DNA of 61,878 nucleotides from an uncultured Clostridium sp. (GTDB lineage: Bacteria > Bacillota > Clostridia > TANB77 > CAG-508), in the NCBI GenBank assembly GCA_900555615.1, contig USMB01000004.1, positions 1 through 61,878 on the forward strand, written 5' to 3'. The position numbers and the translations under genes were made by a program. Under the pieces are notes generated by a model, which had not been told where the DNA came from, did no database searches, and saw only the letters and a program-made list of their open reading frames with translations. This document shows positions 35,101-42,015 of this stretch, piece after piece. How positions within the stretch are numbered: the first letter of the stretch is position 1; each line of letters begins with the position of its first letter.

Positions 35101-35478
35101 AATGATGCAGAGAAAAAGGATCTTGAAAGAATAATGTTTGAAGAATTAGGTAACAATAGTGAATTTGTTGAAGCTTTTGGAAACAAAAATGTAATTCAAG
35201 TTGTTAGAAATATTGTAGGGTTAGATAGTGAAACAGCAAATGAAATATTTTCAAAATATATAAATGACAATAGATTAAATAGTAAGCAAATACAATTTGT
35301 AAAATTGCTTATAGACTATGTAATAAAAAATGGAACAATAAGTTTAGATGTATTTAAGGAAGATCCATTTAGTTCATTAGGAGCTGTTTCAGAAGTATTT
35401 GAGGATAATGTAGGTACATTCAAACAAATAAGAGAAGATATTGAAACAATAAATAGAAATGCTGAAATGTTTGCATAA
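32128..35478 (+). CDS. hsdR: Type I restriction enzyme HsdR
   Basis: A 1116-aa protein. Residues 1-130 resemble a DUF4145 domain, followed by a charged coiled coil, the nuclease domain (FVDYVLFG...LAVVEAKRTS, the PD-ExK core) and an SF2 helicase motor: ATGTGKTRTA, IIDEAHRS, GLTATPR, MIGRGTRLC. The C-terminal third is the usual helical assembly region. It translocates DNA and cuts far from unmethylated sites. The DUF4145 N-terminus is typical of the EcoEI-like subgroup. Confidence 0.95.
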   Translation: MSNFDFILKNEIFKTFAEASVEAEKSIAVTNVSCTIMCRRALELAVKWLYANDRELTMPYQNNLSSLVYDINFKNMIDENIFKEITYIIKLGNFSVHSNKKVTRDEAVICLKYLFDFMNWISYCYDSNYEEVIFNEDILASLSSENLNKEEREELENKLYEKDTELEKTLKENEELRKILTEERTKKKESYNFKVDDISEFETRKRFIDLDLEIAGWEFGKNIVEELEVSNMTPTQDKGFVDYVLFGENGKPLAVVEAKRTSKDAKYGQQQAKLYADCIEREYAQRPVIYYTNGKEIYMWDDRDYPERKVAGFYTQKELQLLINRRKSKENLEHIFIDDKITNRPYQLEAIKNVCESFEQKHRKALLVMATGTGKTRTAISIVDVLTGKNWAQNVLFLADRTELVKQAEKNFKKLLPDMSCCNLLSSKDGDPEESRIIFSTYQTMINCIDTVKSKSGNKLFTPGHFDLIIIDEAHRSIYKKYQAIFDYFDGLLVGLTATPRNDVDKNTYKFFELENNVPTFVYEYDEAVKQGYLVNYHTIKTNTEFLDRGIKYSDLKEEDKEEYENLFEDEEIVPEEISSSAINSWLFNRDTIKLVLETLMEKGLKVAGGDKLGKTIIFARNHKHAEEIVKVFDSLYPKYNGEFARVIDNQVNFATTVIETFEVPEKLPQIAVSVDMLDTGIDVPEVLNLVFFKPVKSKIKFWQMIGRGTRLCKDLFGEGLDKQQFYIFDCCRNFEFFEENERGIEGLSTQSLTEKIYGLKLDLIVELESMEYQSKDNYKKYRDELIDEFINRINGLNRESFIVRNKMVYIDKYSNRDKWQHIDNIAYTEIKENLITVFLSEDSDEYAKRFDNLVYGVQVGRIKFKNINRQVMLITELMRDLRKLGTIPQIVDKKELIEKASDVEYWERASFFEVEKVRNELRELIKFIDNPPRKIWSIDIEDTLTVEEESEPYILTPTGDYSNYKRKVTKFLNGNLDNLIIYKIKHNQKLNDAEKKDLERIMFEELGNNSEFVEAFGNKNVIQVVRNIVGLDSETANEIFSKYINDNRLNSKQIQFVKLLIDYVIKNGTISLDVFKEDPFSSLGAVSEVFEDNVGTFKQIREDIETINRNAEMFA

Positions 35479-35570
35479 AGTTTATAAAATTATGATTAAT
35501 AATATTTAAGTAGTAATTTTTATAGGCAGAAAATTTTAAAAGATATAAAGATTATTAGGGAGGTGCTATT

Positions 35571-36497
35571 GTGAACTCAAGAGATGGAATAATTGGTTTA
35601 GCAATTGGAGATGCAATGGGAGTTCCAATCGAATTTTGTCAGAGAGAAAAATTGATGCAAAATCCATTAACTCAAATGGTCGGATATGGAAGTCACGATG
35701 TTCCAAAAGGTAGTTGGTCTGATGATACATCAATGACTCTTGCAACTATAGATTCAATATCTAAAAATGGAAAAATAGTACCTTCAGATATAGCAAATAA
35801 TTTTATAGAATGGATGAGAAATGCCAAGTATACACCAACAGAAAAAGTTTTTGATATTGGAAGAACAACATTACAAGCACTTGCTAGATGTGAATTAATG
35901 GTTGAAAAAGCAGAAGAGGCAGGAGGTAATGGAGAAATGGATAATGGTAATGGTTCTTTAATGAGAATATTACCATTAGCATATTATTGTTATTCCAAAA
36001 AAATGGAAGATGAAGAAATTTTAAAAGAAGTAAAAGTGGTTTCTTCTATAACTCATAGGCATGAAATAAGTATTATGGGATGTTATATATATACATTATT
36101 TGCTATAGAACTTTTAAAAGGAAAAAGTTTTAAAGATGCATATAAAAAGATTAAAAGAACAAACTATTCGTATTTTTCAAATAATTGCATACATAGATAT
36201 GATAGAATACTAAAAAATAATATAGCAAAATATAAAATTGATGATATAAGTTCACAGGGATATGTGGTAAGTACATTGGAAGCAACTTTATGGGTTTTAT
36301 TCAATACAAAAAATTATAATCAAGCAATAATAGGAGCAATAAATTTAGGAAACGATACTGATACTATTGGGGCTTGTGTTGGAGGTTTAGCAGGTATTAG
36401 TTATGGTTTAGATTCAATAAATGAAGTATGGAAAAAGGATTTATTAAAATATGAGTATATTTGTAGAATCTGTGAAGAATTTGATAAGATATTATAA
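35571..36497 (+). CDS. ADP-ribosylglycohydrolase (DraG family)
   Basis: A 308-aa protein with GTG start behind GGGAGGTG. Metal-binding motifs of the family are present: WSDDTSMTL near residue 48 and GNDTDTIGACVGG near residue 262, plus GNGSLMRILPLA. These enzymes remove ADP-ribose from arginine or other groups. It is followed 18 bases later by a macrodomain gene, so the pair can reverse ADP-ribosylation. No ADP-ribosyltransferase is visible in the window. Confidence 0.92.
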   Translation: MNSRDGIIGLAIGDAMGVPIEFCQREKLMQNPLTQMVGYGSHDVPKGSWSDDTSMTLATIDSISKNGKIVPSDIANNFIEWMRNAKYTPTEKVFDIGRTTLQALARCELMVEKAEEAGGNGEMDNGNGSLMRILPLAYYCYSKKMEDEEILKEVKVVSSITHRHEISIMGCYIYTLFAIELLKGKSFKDAYKKIKRTNYSYFSNNCIHRYDRILKNNIAKYKIDDISSQGYVVSTLEATLWVLFNTKNYNQAIIGAINLGNDTDTIGACVGGLAGISYGLDSINEVWKKDLLKYEYICRICEEFDKIL

Positions 36498-36515
36498 TGA
36501 AAAGAAAGTGAAATT

Positions 36516-37034
36516 ATGATTAATAATATTGAAGTAATAAAATGCGATATAACTGAATTAGAAGTAGATGCGATAGTAAATGCAGCCAACTCTTCACTAC
36601 TAGGTGGAGGAGGTGTAGATGGAGCTATACATAGAAAAGCAGGAAAACAATTATTGGAAGAATGTATAAAGCTAAATGGATGTATGACTGGAGAGGCTAA
36701 AATAACAAATGGATATAATTTAAAGGCAAAATATGTTATACATACTGTTGCTCCTAAGTGGTATGATTTCCGAGTTAATGATAAAGAACAGTTATTAGAA
36801 AACTGCTATATAAATTCTTATGAATTAGCAAAGGAAAACAAAATAAAAACAATAGCATTTCCTTGTCTAGGAATGGGAGTATATCAGGTTCCATTAGATA
36901 TTGGAACAAAAATATCAATAGATAAAGCAATACAATATGCTGAAAGTTTTGAAAAGATATATTTAGTATGCTATAGAGATGAGGAATATAAGTATTATTG
37001 TGAATATATAAAGGAAAAACAAAAGCATTGTTAA
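36516..37034 (+). CDS. Macrodomain ADP-ribose hydrolase/deacetylase
   Basis: A 172-aa single macrodomain: NAANSSLLGGGGVDGAIH is the ADP-ribose-binding loop and YVIHTVAPKW follows, then a GMGVYQVP second loop. Such proteins hydrolyse O-acetyl-ADP-ribose or remove ADP-ribose from proteins or nucleic acids. Co-operonic with the DraG-like gene. Confidence 0.92.
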   Translation: MINNIEVIKCDITELEVDAIVNAANSSLLGGGGVDGAIHRKAGKQLLEECIKLNGCMTGEAKITNGYNLKAKYVIHTVAPKWYDFRVNDKEQLLENCYINSYELAKENKIKTIAFPCLGMGVYQVPLDIGTKISIDKAIQYAESFEKIYLVCYRDEEYKYYCEYIKEKQKHC

Positions 37035-37053
37035 AAAATATATAATAACTTAG

Positions 37054-37080
37054 AAAGAAGGCTAGACCTTCTTTTTTTTT
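37054..37080 (+). terminator. Terminator after the ADP-ribose hydrolase operon
   Basis: AAGAAGG pairs with CCTTCTT across a short loop, followed by nine T. Confidence 0.85.
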
Positions 37081-37249
37081 GCTTCAAAATACTATACAAA
37101 ACCAAAAAAATAAAATTTTATACAATAAATTACACCTTTTCGCATAATTCGACAAACTTTGCAAAAAGATTGTGATAGAATCCATAAAAACAAAAGAAAA
37201 ATCCCTAAACTACCAAAGATGGAAAAATAATAAGGAGTTGGGGGAGAAA

Positions 37250-37318
37250 ATGGATATATCACAAAATAAATTGAAAAATATAAATGAATATACTAAACAC
37301 ACAATTAACCATTTATAA
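37250..37318 (+). CDS. 22-aa leader peptide overlapping an attenuator
   Basis: A very short frame (MDISQNKLKNINEYTKHTIN...) with an unusually good site, GGAGTTGGGGGAG, 5 bases before ATG. Its last codons lie in the 5' arm of the terminator at 37294, so translation would affect hairpin formation. Comparable leader-peptide attenuation controls Tn916-family genes. The gene regulated here is probably the sigma-like regulator downstream. Confidence 0.5.
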   Translation: MDISQNKLKNINEYTKHTINHL

Positions 37319-37338
37319 GTTATTTGTGTTTTTTTTTT
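37294..37338 (+). terminator. Leader attenuator terminator
   Basis: AAACACACAATTAAC pairs imperfectly with GTTATTTGTGTTT, followed by ten T. It overlaps the 22-aa leader reading frame and lies in a 600-base gap otherwise lacking large genes. Confidence 0.65.
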
Positions 37339-37363
37339 CAATTATTTTAATATCCAATAAAAT

Positions 37364-37486
37364 ACTACACTAATTTATAAAAATGTTCTAAGGAAAAATG
37401 AAAAGAAGAGATATATGTTAGTGTAGTTTTGAGCATTATTACATAAATCTCAGCCTACACAAAAGGAGTGTAGTTGATTTGAGATT
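37364..37486 (+). promoter_or_regulatory. Four-segment switchable RNA leader with a 7-aa reading frame
   Basis: Segments ACTACACTAA (37364-37373), TTAGTGTAGT (37418-37427), CTACAC (37455-37460) and GTGTAG (37468-37473) can pair as 1:2 plus 3:4, or 2:3. AAAAGGAG is in the 3:4 loop, extended by AATCTCA (37446) with TGAGATT (37480). A 7-codon frame (MKRRDIC, 37398-37421) ends in segment 2. The layout recalls erm-type translational attenuators. The 3:4 site precedes a TTG-start frame (37479-37661) of 60 aa with no recognised product. Confidence 0.5.
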
Positions 37487-37517
37487 CAGTGTATTAAGAA
37501 TGTCTGAAAAAATAATC

Positions 37518-37567
37518 AAAGAGGTTGAATTTATCTGTAAAGGTAGATTTGACCTCTTTTTGCTTTT
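37518..37567 (+). terminator. Second leader terminator before the sigma-like gene
   Basis: AAAGAGGT (37518-37525) and ACCTCTTT (37552-37559) with further weak pairing inside, followed by a T-rich tail. Just beyond, a perfect hairpin ATTCAATTC (37602) with GAATTGAAT (37617) abuts the GGAGG of the sigma-like gene. Confidence 0.6.
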
Positions 37568-37638
37568 ATATGGATTAGTAAAATGCAGATCTCCACCTCA
37601 CATTCAATTCAAAAACGAATTGAATGGAGGAAATAAGA

Positions 37639-38124
37639 ATGAAAAAGCATTCAAAAATTAAGCGAGAGATAATAGATACATATATTGTTTTTAGTAATAG
37701 TGACAATAGCAAAAATATTATTGTATTTAAAGATGAAAACGGAAAATCAAGAGTTATTAGAGCAAATGAAACATTAATAAATGAATATAAAAAAAGAAAA
37801 AGTGAAGAAAACTCACAAAATATTAAATTTAGTAGGTATATAGAACATTCAGAACTAACAGATATTTCATTAAATAAGAGATTAATAAATAAAGAAATTA
37901 GTTTAGAAGAACAAGTTATTTCAAATTTGGAATCAGAAAGAATAATAAAAGAAATTTGGAAATTACCTACACCACAAAATAGGCGAGTTTATATGTATAT
38001 AGTAGATGAATTTTCATATACCAAAATAGCTAAAATAGAAAATCGTTCTATTCCTACAGTAAAGGAGAGTATAGACAGAGGATTAGAAAACTTAAGAAAA
38101 AAATTAAAGAAATTTTATAAGTAG
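37639..38124 (+). CDS. Sigma-70-like HTH regulator of the element
   Basis: A 161-aa protein. The C-terminal half contains LPTPQNRRVYMYIVDEFSYT, then IAKIENRSIPTVKESIDRGL, a sigma region 4-type HTH. It resembles the sigma-like regulators (Orf7 type) of Tn916-family elements that sit before excisionase and integrase. ATG 37639 is preferred because GGAGG lies 8 bases upstream. It may recognise the recurring GGGTTTGGA promoters of this element, which is inference. Confidence 0.8.
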   Translation: MKKHSKIKREIIDTYIVFSNSDNSKNIIVFKDENGKSRVIRANETLINEYKKRKSEENSQNIKFSRYIEHSELTDISLNKRLINKEISLEEQVISNLESERIIKEIWKLPTPQNRRVYMYIVDEFSYTKIAKIENRSIPTVKESIDRGLENLRKKLKKFYK

Positions 38125-38129
38125 CCCTA

Positions 38130-38486
38130 AAAAATGATGTGCTAACTGAAAAAACAAGTGAGAGGAGTTGATCTTTCTTGCTTGTTTTCTTTTGGGAAAC
38201 GGATAGCACATTGACAAGTAAATATATTAGTTACAAGACTTTAACTAATATAAGGAGCTCCAAGAAGGCGAATGTTATTAAAAATAAATAGCGACTATAA
38301 TGAGGGAAAAAGCAAACGATGGTAAGTTTGTGTTGGCGAAGATCTATATTAGTAATAATGATACTTCAGCTCGGCTTAATTTATATTGAGGGGTTGCTCG
38401 GTTGGATAACGGAGAGGTTTAAATACCTATGTGATAGATACCAATTTCACTTGTAACTAATTTAAAAAGTTTATAAGTGAAAGGAT
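38130..38486 (+). ncRNA. Structured noncoding stretch before xis (candidate RNA)
   Basis: No reading frame of note in 360 bases, yet many pairing segments: TGTGCTA (38138) with TAGCACA (38204) enclosing AAAACAAG (38151) with CTTGTTTT (38181); TATTAGTT (38225) with AACTAATA (38243); CAAAC (38313) with GTTTG (38326); and TTCACTT (38446) with AAGTGAA (38475) beside the next ribosome site. ATATTAGT at 38346 could compete for the second hairpin. It is more GC-rich than its surroundings. Candidate regulatory RNA; no known class recognised. Confidence 0.5.
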
Positions 38487-38495
38487 TTGATTAAA

Positions 38496-38714
38496 ATGAA
38501 ATTAAATAATGTAAAAACAGTAACTAAAAAACAGGCTAAAGCTTATGCAGTTATAGCATTAGATATATTAGAAAGTACACCAAACGATATTGATGTAAAA
38601 ATGCTTGATTCAGAAATTGATGTCGCAATGAAATTATATAGTCCACGAGAAGCTACAGAAAAAGCAGAGAAAATTAAAACGAAAGGTGGATTAGTAAAAT
38701 GGATGAAAAAATAG
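38496..38714 (+). CDS. Small hypothetical protein in the xis-int operon
   Basis: A 72-aa basic helical protein (TKKQAKAYAVIALDILESTP near the start). ATG 38496 is 11 bases from GAAAGGA; the TTG at 38487 is too close. It overlaps xis by 16 bases. No family recognised; position suggests a recombination or regulation accessory factor. Confidence 0.65.
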   Translation: MKLNNVKTVTKKQAKAYAVIALDILESTPNDIDVKMLDSEIDVAMKLYSPREATEKAEKIKTKGGLVKWMKK

Positions 38715-38884
38715 GTATAAATATAAAAGAAGCATCAGAGATATTAGGAATTAGTAAACAATTAATGACAGAATTAACGAAACTTAAAGATTTTCCTTGT
38801 ATTAAATTTGAAAGAAGAATTGTAATAAACAAACCACAGATGATTGAATGGTTTAATAAAAATTCAGGAAGAATCATTGTGTAA
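38699..38884 (+). CDS. xis: Excisionase-like HTH protein of ICE 1
   Basis: A 61-aa protein with an AlpA/excisionase-type HTH: IKEASEILGISKQLMTELTK then a wing ending RIVINKPQMIEWF. Directly upstream of the integrase, the normal place for a recombination-directionality factor. A motif promoter for the integrase overlaps its stop region. Confidence 0.8.
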   Translation: MDEKIGINIKEASEILGISKQLMTELTKLKDFPCIKFERRIVINKPQMIEWFNKNSGRIIV

Positions 38885-38887
38885 GGT

Positions 38888-38916
38888 TTGGATTTACGAA
38901 GATAAGGATTTATAAT
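38888..38916 (+). promoter_or_regulatory. Integrase promoter with GGTTTGG motif (copy 6)
   Basis: TTGGAT (38888-38893), 17-bp spacer, TATAAT (38911-38916), preceded by TAAGG. Sits between xis and int. Confidence 0.65.
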
Positions 38917-38974
38917 ATTGGTAGTATATTTTACTTAGTAATATTATGAATCCTATTTTTATGGAGGAAATGAT

Positions 38975-40171
38975 ATGGGAAGAAGAGCAAAAAATGATAA
39001 TACAAGGAGAGTAAAAGGAGAAGGCACAATAAGAAAAAAAGGTAATGGATATGAAGGGAGGATTACAGTTGAGGTAAATGGTGTAAGAAAACAAGTTTCA
39101 GTCTATGATAAAAGCCAACGAGTAGTTGTAGAAAAAATGCAAGAGCTTAGGAAGAAGAGAGATGACAACTATTATATTGAGAATAAAAACATAACTTTGG
39201 AAGAATGGTTAAAAGAGTGGATGAGAGTTTATAAAAAGCCATATATATCACCTAGAACTTATCAGGGTTATGTTGAAAAATCTAAAACAATATTAGAACA
39301 TTTAGGAAATATGCAATTACAAAAAATAGAATTATATCATTTACAAAAATTTATTAGTGATTTACAAAATGTAGGTAAATCGCCTAAATCGTTAAGACAT
39401 TATTATAGTATTTTAAAAATGTGTTTTGATGATGCAATTATGTGTAGGCATATATCACTAAATCCAACAAGGAATTTAAAATTGCCATCAATGAGAAGAA
39501 AAGAATTAAATATAATGACAAAAGAAGAACAACTTGTATTTGAAGGATTTATGAAAAAATATAGAATGGGAACAGCTTATATAGTATTAGTTAATACTGG
39601 ACTTAGAGCAGGAGAACTAAGTGGACTAACATGGAAAGATGTTGATTTTGAAAACAAAGCTCTATATGTAAGAAGAGGTATGCAAAAAATAACAACTTAT
39701 GATGATGAGTTTAATAAATTAAAGAGAGAAAGAAAAGTTACAGATGTAAAAACAGAAAATAGTTATAGAGTTGTACCAATGCTAGATAAAGTAGTAAGAA
39801 TTCTACAAGAATACAAGAAAAAAGTACAAGCAGAGCAAGAAGAACTTGCTGAATTAGGAGAAGGATTTAAAGAGGATGATTTTATATTTAAAACAAAATG
39901 CAATCATCCAATAACATCTGAATACTTAAGAAAAACTTGTCAGGAAATATGTAAAAGTAACAATTTTAGAAAAGTAGGAATACATGAACTAAGACATACT
40001 TTTGCAACAAGATCTATTGAAGCAGGAATCGATTTAAGAGTATTACAAGAAATATTAGGTCATGCTAGTTATAGTACAACAGCAGATATATATGTTCATA
40101 TTTTAGGACAAGTAAAACTATCCCAAATGAATAGATTAGAAGATTATTTAACTGATATAAATATGAACTAA
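38975..40171 (+). CDS. int: Tyrosine integrase of ICE 1
   Basis: A 398-aa integrase with an N-terminal arm-binding domain, a core-binding domain (about 70-170), and a catalytic domain with Arg in NTGLRAGEL, HELRHT, and GHASYSTTADIYVH (His and Tyr). It ends about 100 bases from a tRNA-fMet 3' fragment (40273), which identifies its attachment site. A tandem 11-bp repeat at 40190 between gene and att is the likely arm-binding site. Confidence 0.94.
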   Translation: MGRRAKNDNTRRVKGEGTIRKKGNGYEGRITVEVNGVRKQVSVYDKSQRVVVEKMQELRKKRDDNYYIENKNITLEEWLKEWMRVYKKPYISPRTYQGYVEKSKTILEHLGNMQLQKIELYHLQKFISDLQNVGKSPKSLRHYYSILKMCFDDAIMCRHISLNPTRNLKLPSMRRKELNIMTKEEQLVFEGFMKKYRMGTAYIVLVNTGLRAGELSGLTWKDVDFENKALYVRRGMQKITTYDDEFNKLKRERKVTDVKTENSYRVVPMLDKVVRILQEYKKKVQAEQEELAELGEGFKEDDFIFKTKCNHPITSEYLRKTCQEICKSNNFRKVGIHELRHTFATRSIEAGIDLRVLQEILGHASYSTTADIYVHILGQVKLSQMNRLEDYLTDINMN

Positions 40172-40189
40172 ATGGAACTTTAAAATGAC

Positions 40190-40211
40190 ATAAAGGGAAA
40201 ATAAAGGGAAA
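40190..40211 (+). repeat. Tandem 11-mer, candidate arm sites of the ICE 1 integrase
   Basis: ATAAAGGGAAA occurs twice with no gap (40190-40200, 40201-40211), one helical turn each, between the int stop and the att core. Confidence 0.65.
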
Positions 40212-40272
40212 GCCTAAAAAATAAATCTCCAAACACCTGAGAATAAAGGCTTTCTCTAAAAAAACTTTCTGT

Positions 40273-40318
40273 CCTCATAACCCGAAGGTCGTAAGTTCGA
40301 GTCTTACCCCCGCAACCA
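40273..40318 (+). other. att site: 3' half of tRNA-fMet (junction of ICE 1 and element 2)
   Basis: Starts in the anticodon loop (CTCATAA, CAU anticodon) and runs through the T-arm (GTAAG with CTTAC) and acceptor strand to CCA. The 5' half is missing: the bases before it (CTGTC) do not pair with the anticodon stem. It is therefore a recombination product, not a tRNA gene. Confidence 0.85.
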
Positions 40319-40325
40319 AACTTAT

Positions 40326-40360
40326 ATCGTTACAGCTATCTATGTTGTAGCGATTTTTTA
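40326..40360 (+). terminator. Terminator just after the att site
   Basis: ATCGTTACAGC pairs with GTTGTAGCGAT (two G-U) and is followed by six T. It may be the original tRNA terminator carried with the att sequence. Confidence 0.65.
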
Positions 40361-40412
40361 TATTCTCTAAATAGTTTACGATAATGCTTTAAAATAGCAT
40401 TATTATGTAGAA

Positions 40413-40431
40413 TTGGGGAAAAGTTGGGGAA
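40413..40431 (+). repeat. TTGGGGAA repeats, left arm sites of element 2 integrase
   Basis: TTGGGGAA at 40413 and 40424, 11 bp apart, followed by a CCTCAAAAAA block. The same arrangement is at 60306-60335 near the other end of the element. Confidence 0.65.
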
Positions 40432-40470
40432 TAAATCCTCAAAAAACATTGATATTTCTAATAAATTTTC

Positions 40471-40524
40471 AGTAAAAGACTATGGGAAACCTAATTTTAT
40501 ATTTAGTAGTCTTTTACTTTTTTT
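40471..40524 (+). terminator. Plus-strand terminator downstream of the att region
   Basis: Perfect 12-bp stem AGTAAAAGACTA (40471-40482) with TAGTCTTTTACT (40507-40518) and T tail. It would insulate the converging integrase gene of element 2 from readthrough out of ICE 1. Confidence 0.75.
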
Positions 40525-40585
40525 ATCGTGAAAAATTTAATGACTTTTTAAATCACATTAGTGAAATTTGAAAAAAGATTTTAGA

Positions 40586-41776
40586 CTAGTTTTTTTGTAG
40601 TAACAAGTTTTGTAATACATTTCCTGCATTTCTATTATGAGAAATAATAGGGTGTACATAGAAATTAAATGTTGTTGTAATTTGTGCATGACCTAATCTT
40701 GCTGCTACTACTGCTACATCAATATTTTGTGATATTAAAAGTGTAGCATTTGTGTGTCTTAATCCATGGAAGTTAATTACAGGTAGTCCTATTTGTGCTA
40801 CATATTTTACAAACCATTTGCTAATTGTAGAAGGGTGCATAGGTTTGCCGTCAGCTTGTACAAATAACCTATTAGAATTCGTCCATAATTCGCCATAGAA
40901 CGATTTTTGATCATCATACCATAACTTATATTCTTCAAGCAAAGAAACAACGAAATCAGGAATTGCTACCTCTCTAATAGAACTTTCTGTTTTAGGTGTT
41001 TTTGTAAATACACCTTTGTCTGCTAAATATTGACTAGAACGATTTATACTTACTATACCAGTTTTAAAATCTACATCTTGCCATTCTAATCCCATAAGTT
41101 CACCAAGTCTTACACCAGTAAATATTGTTAAGATGATTGCAACTTTATATTTAATTTGTTCTTCACCAAGTTCTGTTAAATTTTCTAGTAGTATTTTACA
41201 TTGTTCATCATCATAATATCTTCTTTTAGGTTTCATTGCTTTAGGTGGTTGAACTCTTTCTGCAGGATTAGATACAATTAATTGCCAATATATAGCTTTG
41301 TGTAGCATTGCACGAAGTAGTCTATGATGCTCTAATATTGTCTTACCAGATAAAGGTTTTATTGTTTTCTTACCATTATTACTTTTCTTCCTAACTAATT
41401 GTGTATCTCTACTTAATAAATCATAAAATTGCATAATATCTGTGGGTTTAATTTTGTTAATATAGAAATGTCCAAAGTAGGGAAGAATTCTTGTTTCTAA
41501 CATTCTACAATATCTTTTATATGTTGAAGGTGCAAGTTCTTTTGAACCATAATCTCTTTTCCAAATTTCTGTAAATTCAGAGAATTTAAGAGATTTTCCT
41601 TCAATTACAAGACCATTTTGAACATCAGCAACAAATTTAGCAAGTTCTATTTGAGCATCTTTTTTAGTTCCGTGTATTGTTTTAGTATGTTTAATTATAT
41701 TTCCATTTAAGTCATAGCCATTTGTACATACTAACCTGTAACTATCTTTTCCTCTTTTTTCAATACTCCCAGCCAT
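40586..41776 (-). CDS. int: Tyrosine integrase of element 2
   Basis: A 396-aa integrase with AP2-like N-terminus (GSIEKRGKDSYRLVCTNGYD), core-binding domain, and catalytic residues in FTGVRLGEL, HGLRHT and GHAQITTTFNFYVH. It points toward the att site at 40273. ATG 41776 is 11 bases from AAAGGAGG; the upstream GTG overlaps that site. Its promoter holds paired GTTAAC operators. It is only distantly similar to the ICE 1 integrase, so the two elements have independent recombinases acting on the same tRNA. Confidence 0.94.
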   Translation of the reverse strand: MAGSIEKRGKDSYRLVCTNGYDLNGNIIKHTKTIHGTKKDAQIELAKFVADVQNGLVIEGKSLKFSEFTEIWKRDYGSKELAPSTYKRYCRMLETRILPYFGHFYINKIKPTDIMQFYDLLSRDTQLVRKKSNNGKKTIKPLSGKTILEHHRLLRAMLHKAIYWQLIVSNPAERVQPPKAMKPKRRYYDDEQCKILLENLTELGEEQIKYKVAIILTIFTGVRLGELMGLEWQDVDFKTGIVSINRSSQYLADKGVFTKTPKTESSIREVAIPDFVVSLLEEYKLWYDDQKSFYGELWTNSNRLFVQADGKPMHPSTISKWFVKYVAQIGLPVINFHGLRHTNATLLISQNIDVAVVAARLGHAQITTTFNFYVHPIISHNRNAGNVLQNLLLQKN

Positions 41777-41831
41777 GACCTTTTTCACCTCCTTTCAGGC
41801 ATACCTATGGGTGGGAGAGGTTTTATATATT

Positions 41832-41873
41832 GTTAACTGAAAATATTATACTATAGTTGTTAACAATGTGCAA
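41832..41873 (-). promoter_or_regulatory. Integrase promoter of element 2 with paired GTTAAC operators
   Basis: Minus strand: TTGCAC (41873-41868), 17-bp spacer, TATAAT (41850-41845). GTTAAC palindromes sit in the spacer (41859-41864) and near the transcript start (41832-41837), 27 bp apart start to start. The same arrangement occurs at 45775. Confidence 0.7.
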
Positions 41874-41951
41874 GAGATAATAAAAATAAACTTATGAATA
41901 TTTTGAATTGTAATAAAATGTTAAAAGTTGTCGAAAATAAAAATCTTGAAT

Positions 41952-41993
41952 CTATTGAAAACAATAGCTTTTTTACAGATAATGTGATATAAT
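41952..41993 (+). promoter_or_regulatory. Promoter of the caspase operon
   Basis: Extended -10 TGATATAAT (TATAAT 41988-41993) without a good -35. A perfect inverted repeat CTATTG (41952-41957) with CAATAG (41962-41967) lies where an activator or repressor could act. Confidence 0.5.
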
Positions 41994-42015
41994 TCGACAA
42001 AACGAGGTGGAAAAT

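Noticed and set aside
37479..37661. A genuine 60-aa gene
   Set aside because: The frame runs through a terminator and into the regulator's ribosome site, and its product matches nothing; it is more likely part of an RNA leader, though translation cannot be excluded.
40273..40318. A tRNA-fMet gene
   Set aside because: Only the 3' half from the anticodon loop is present; the D-arm, 5' acceptor strand and 5' anticodon stem are missing, so it is an att remnant.
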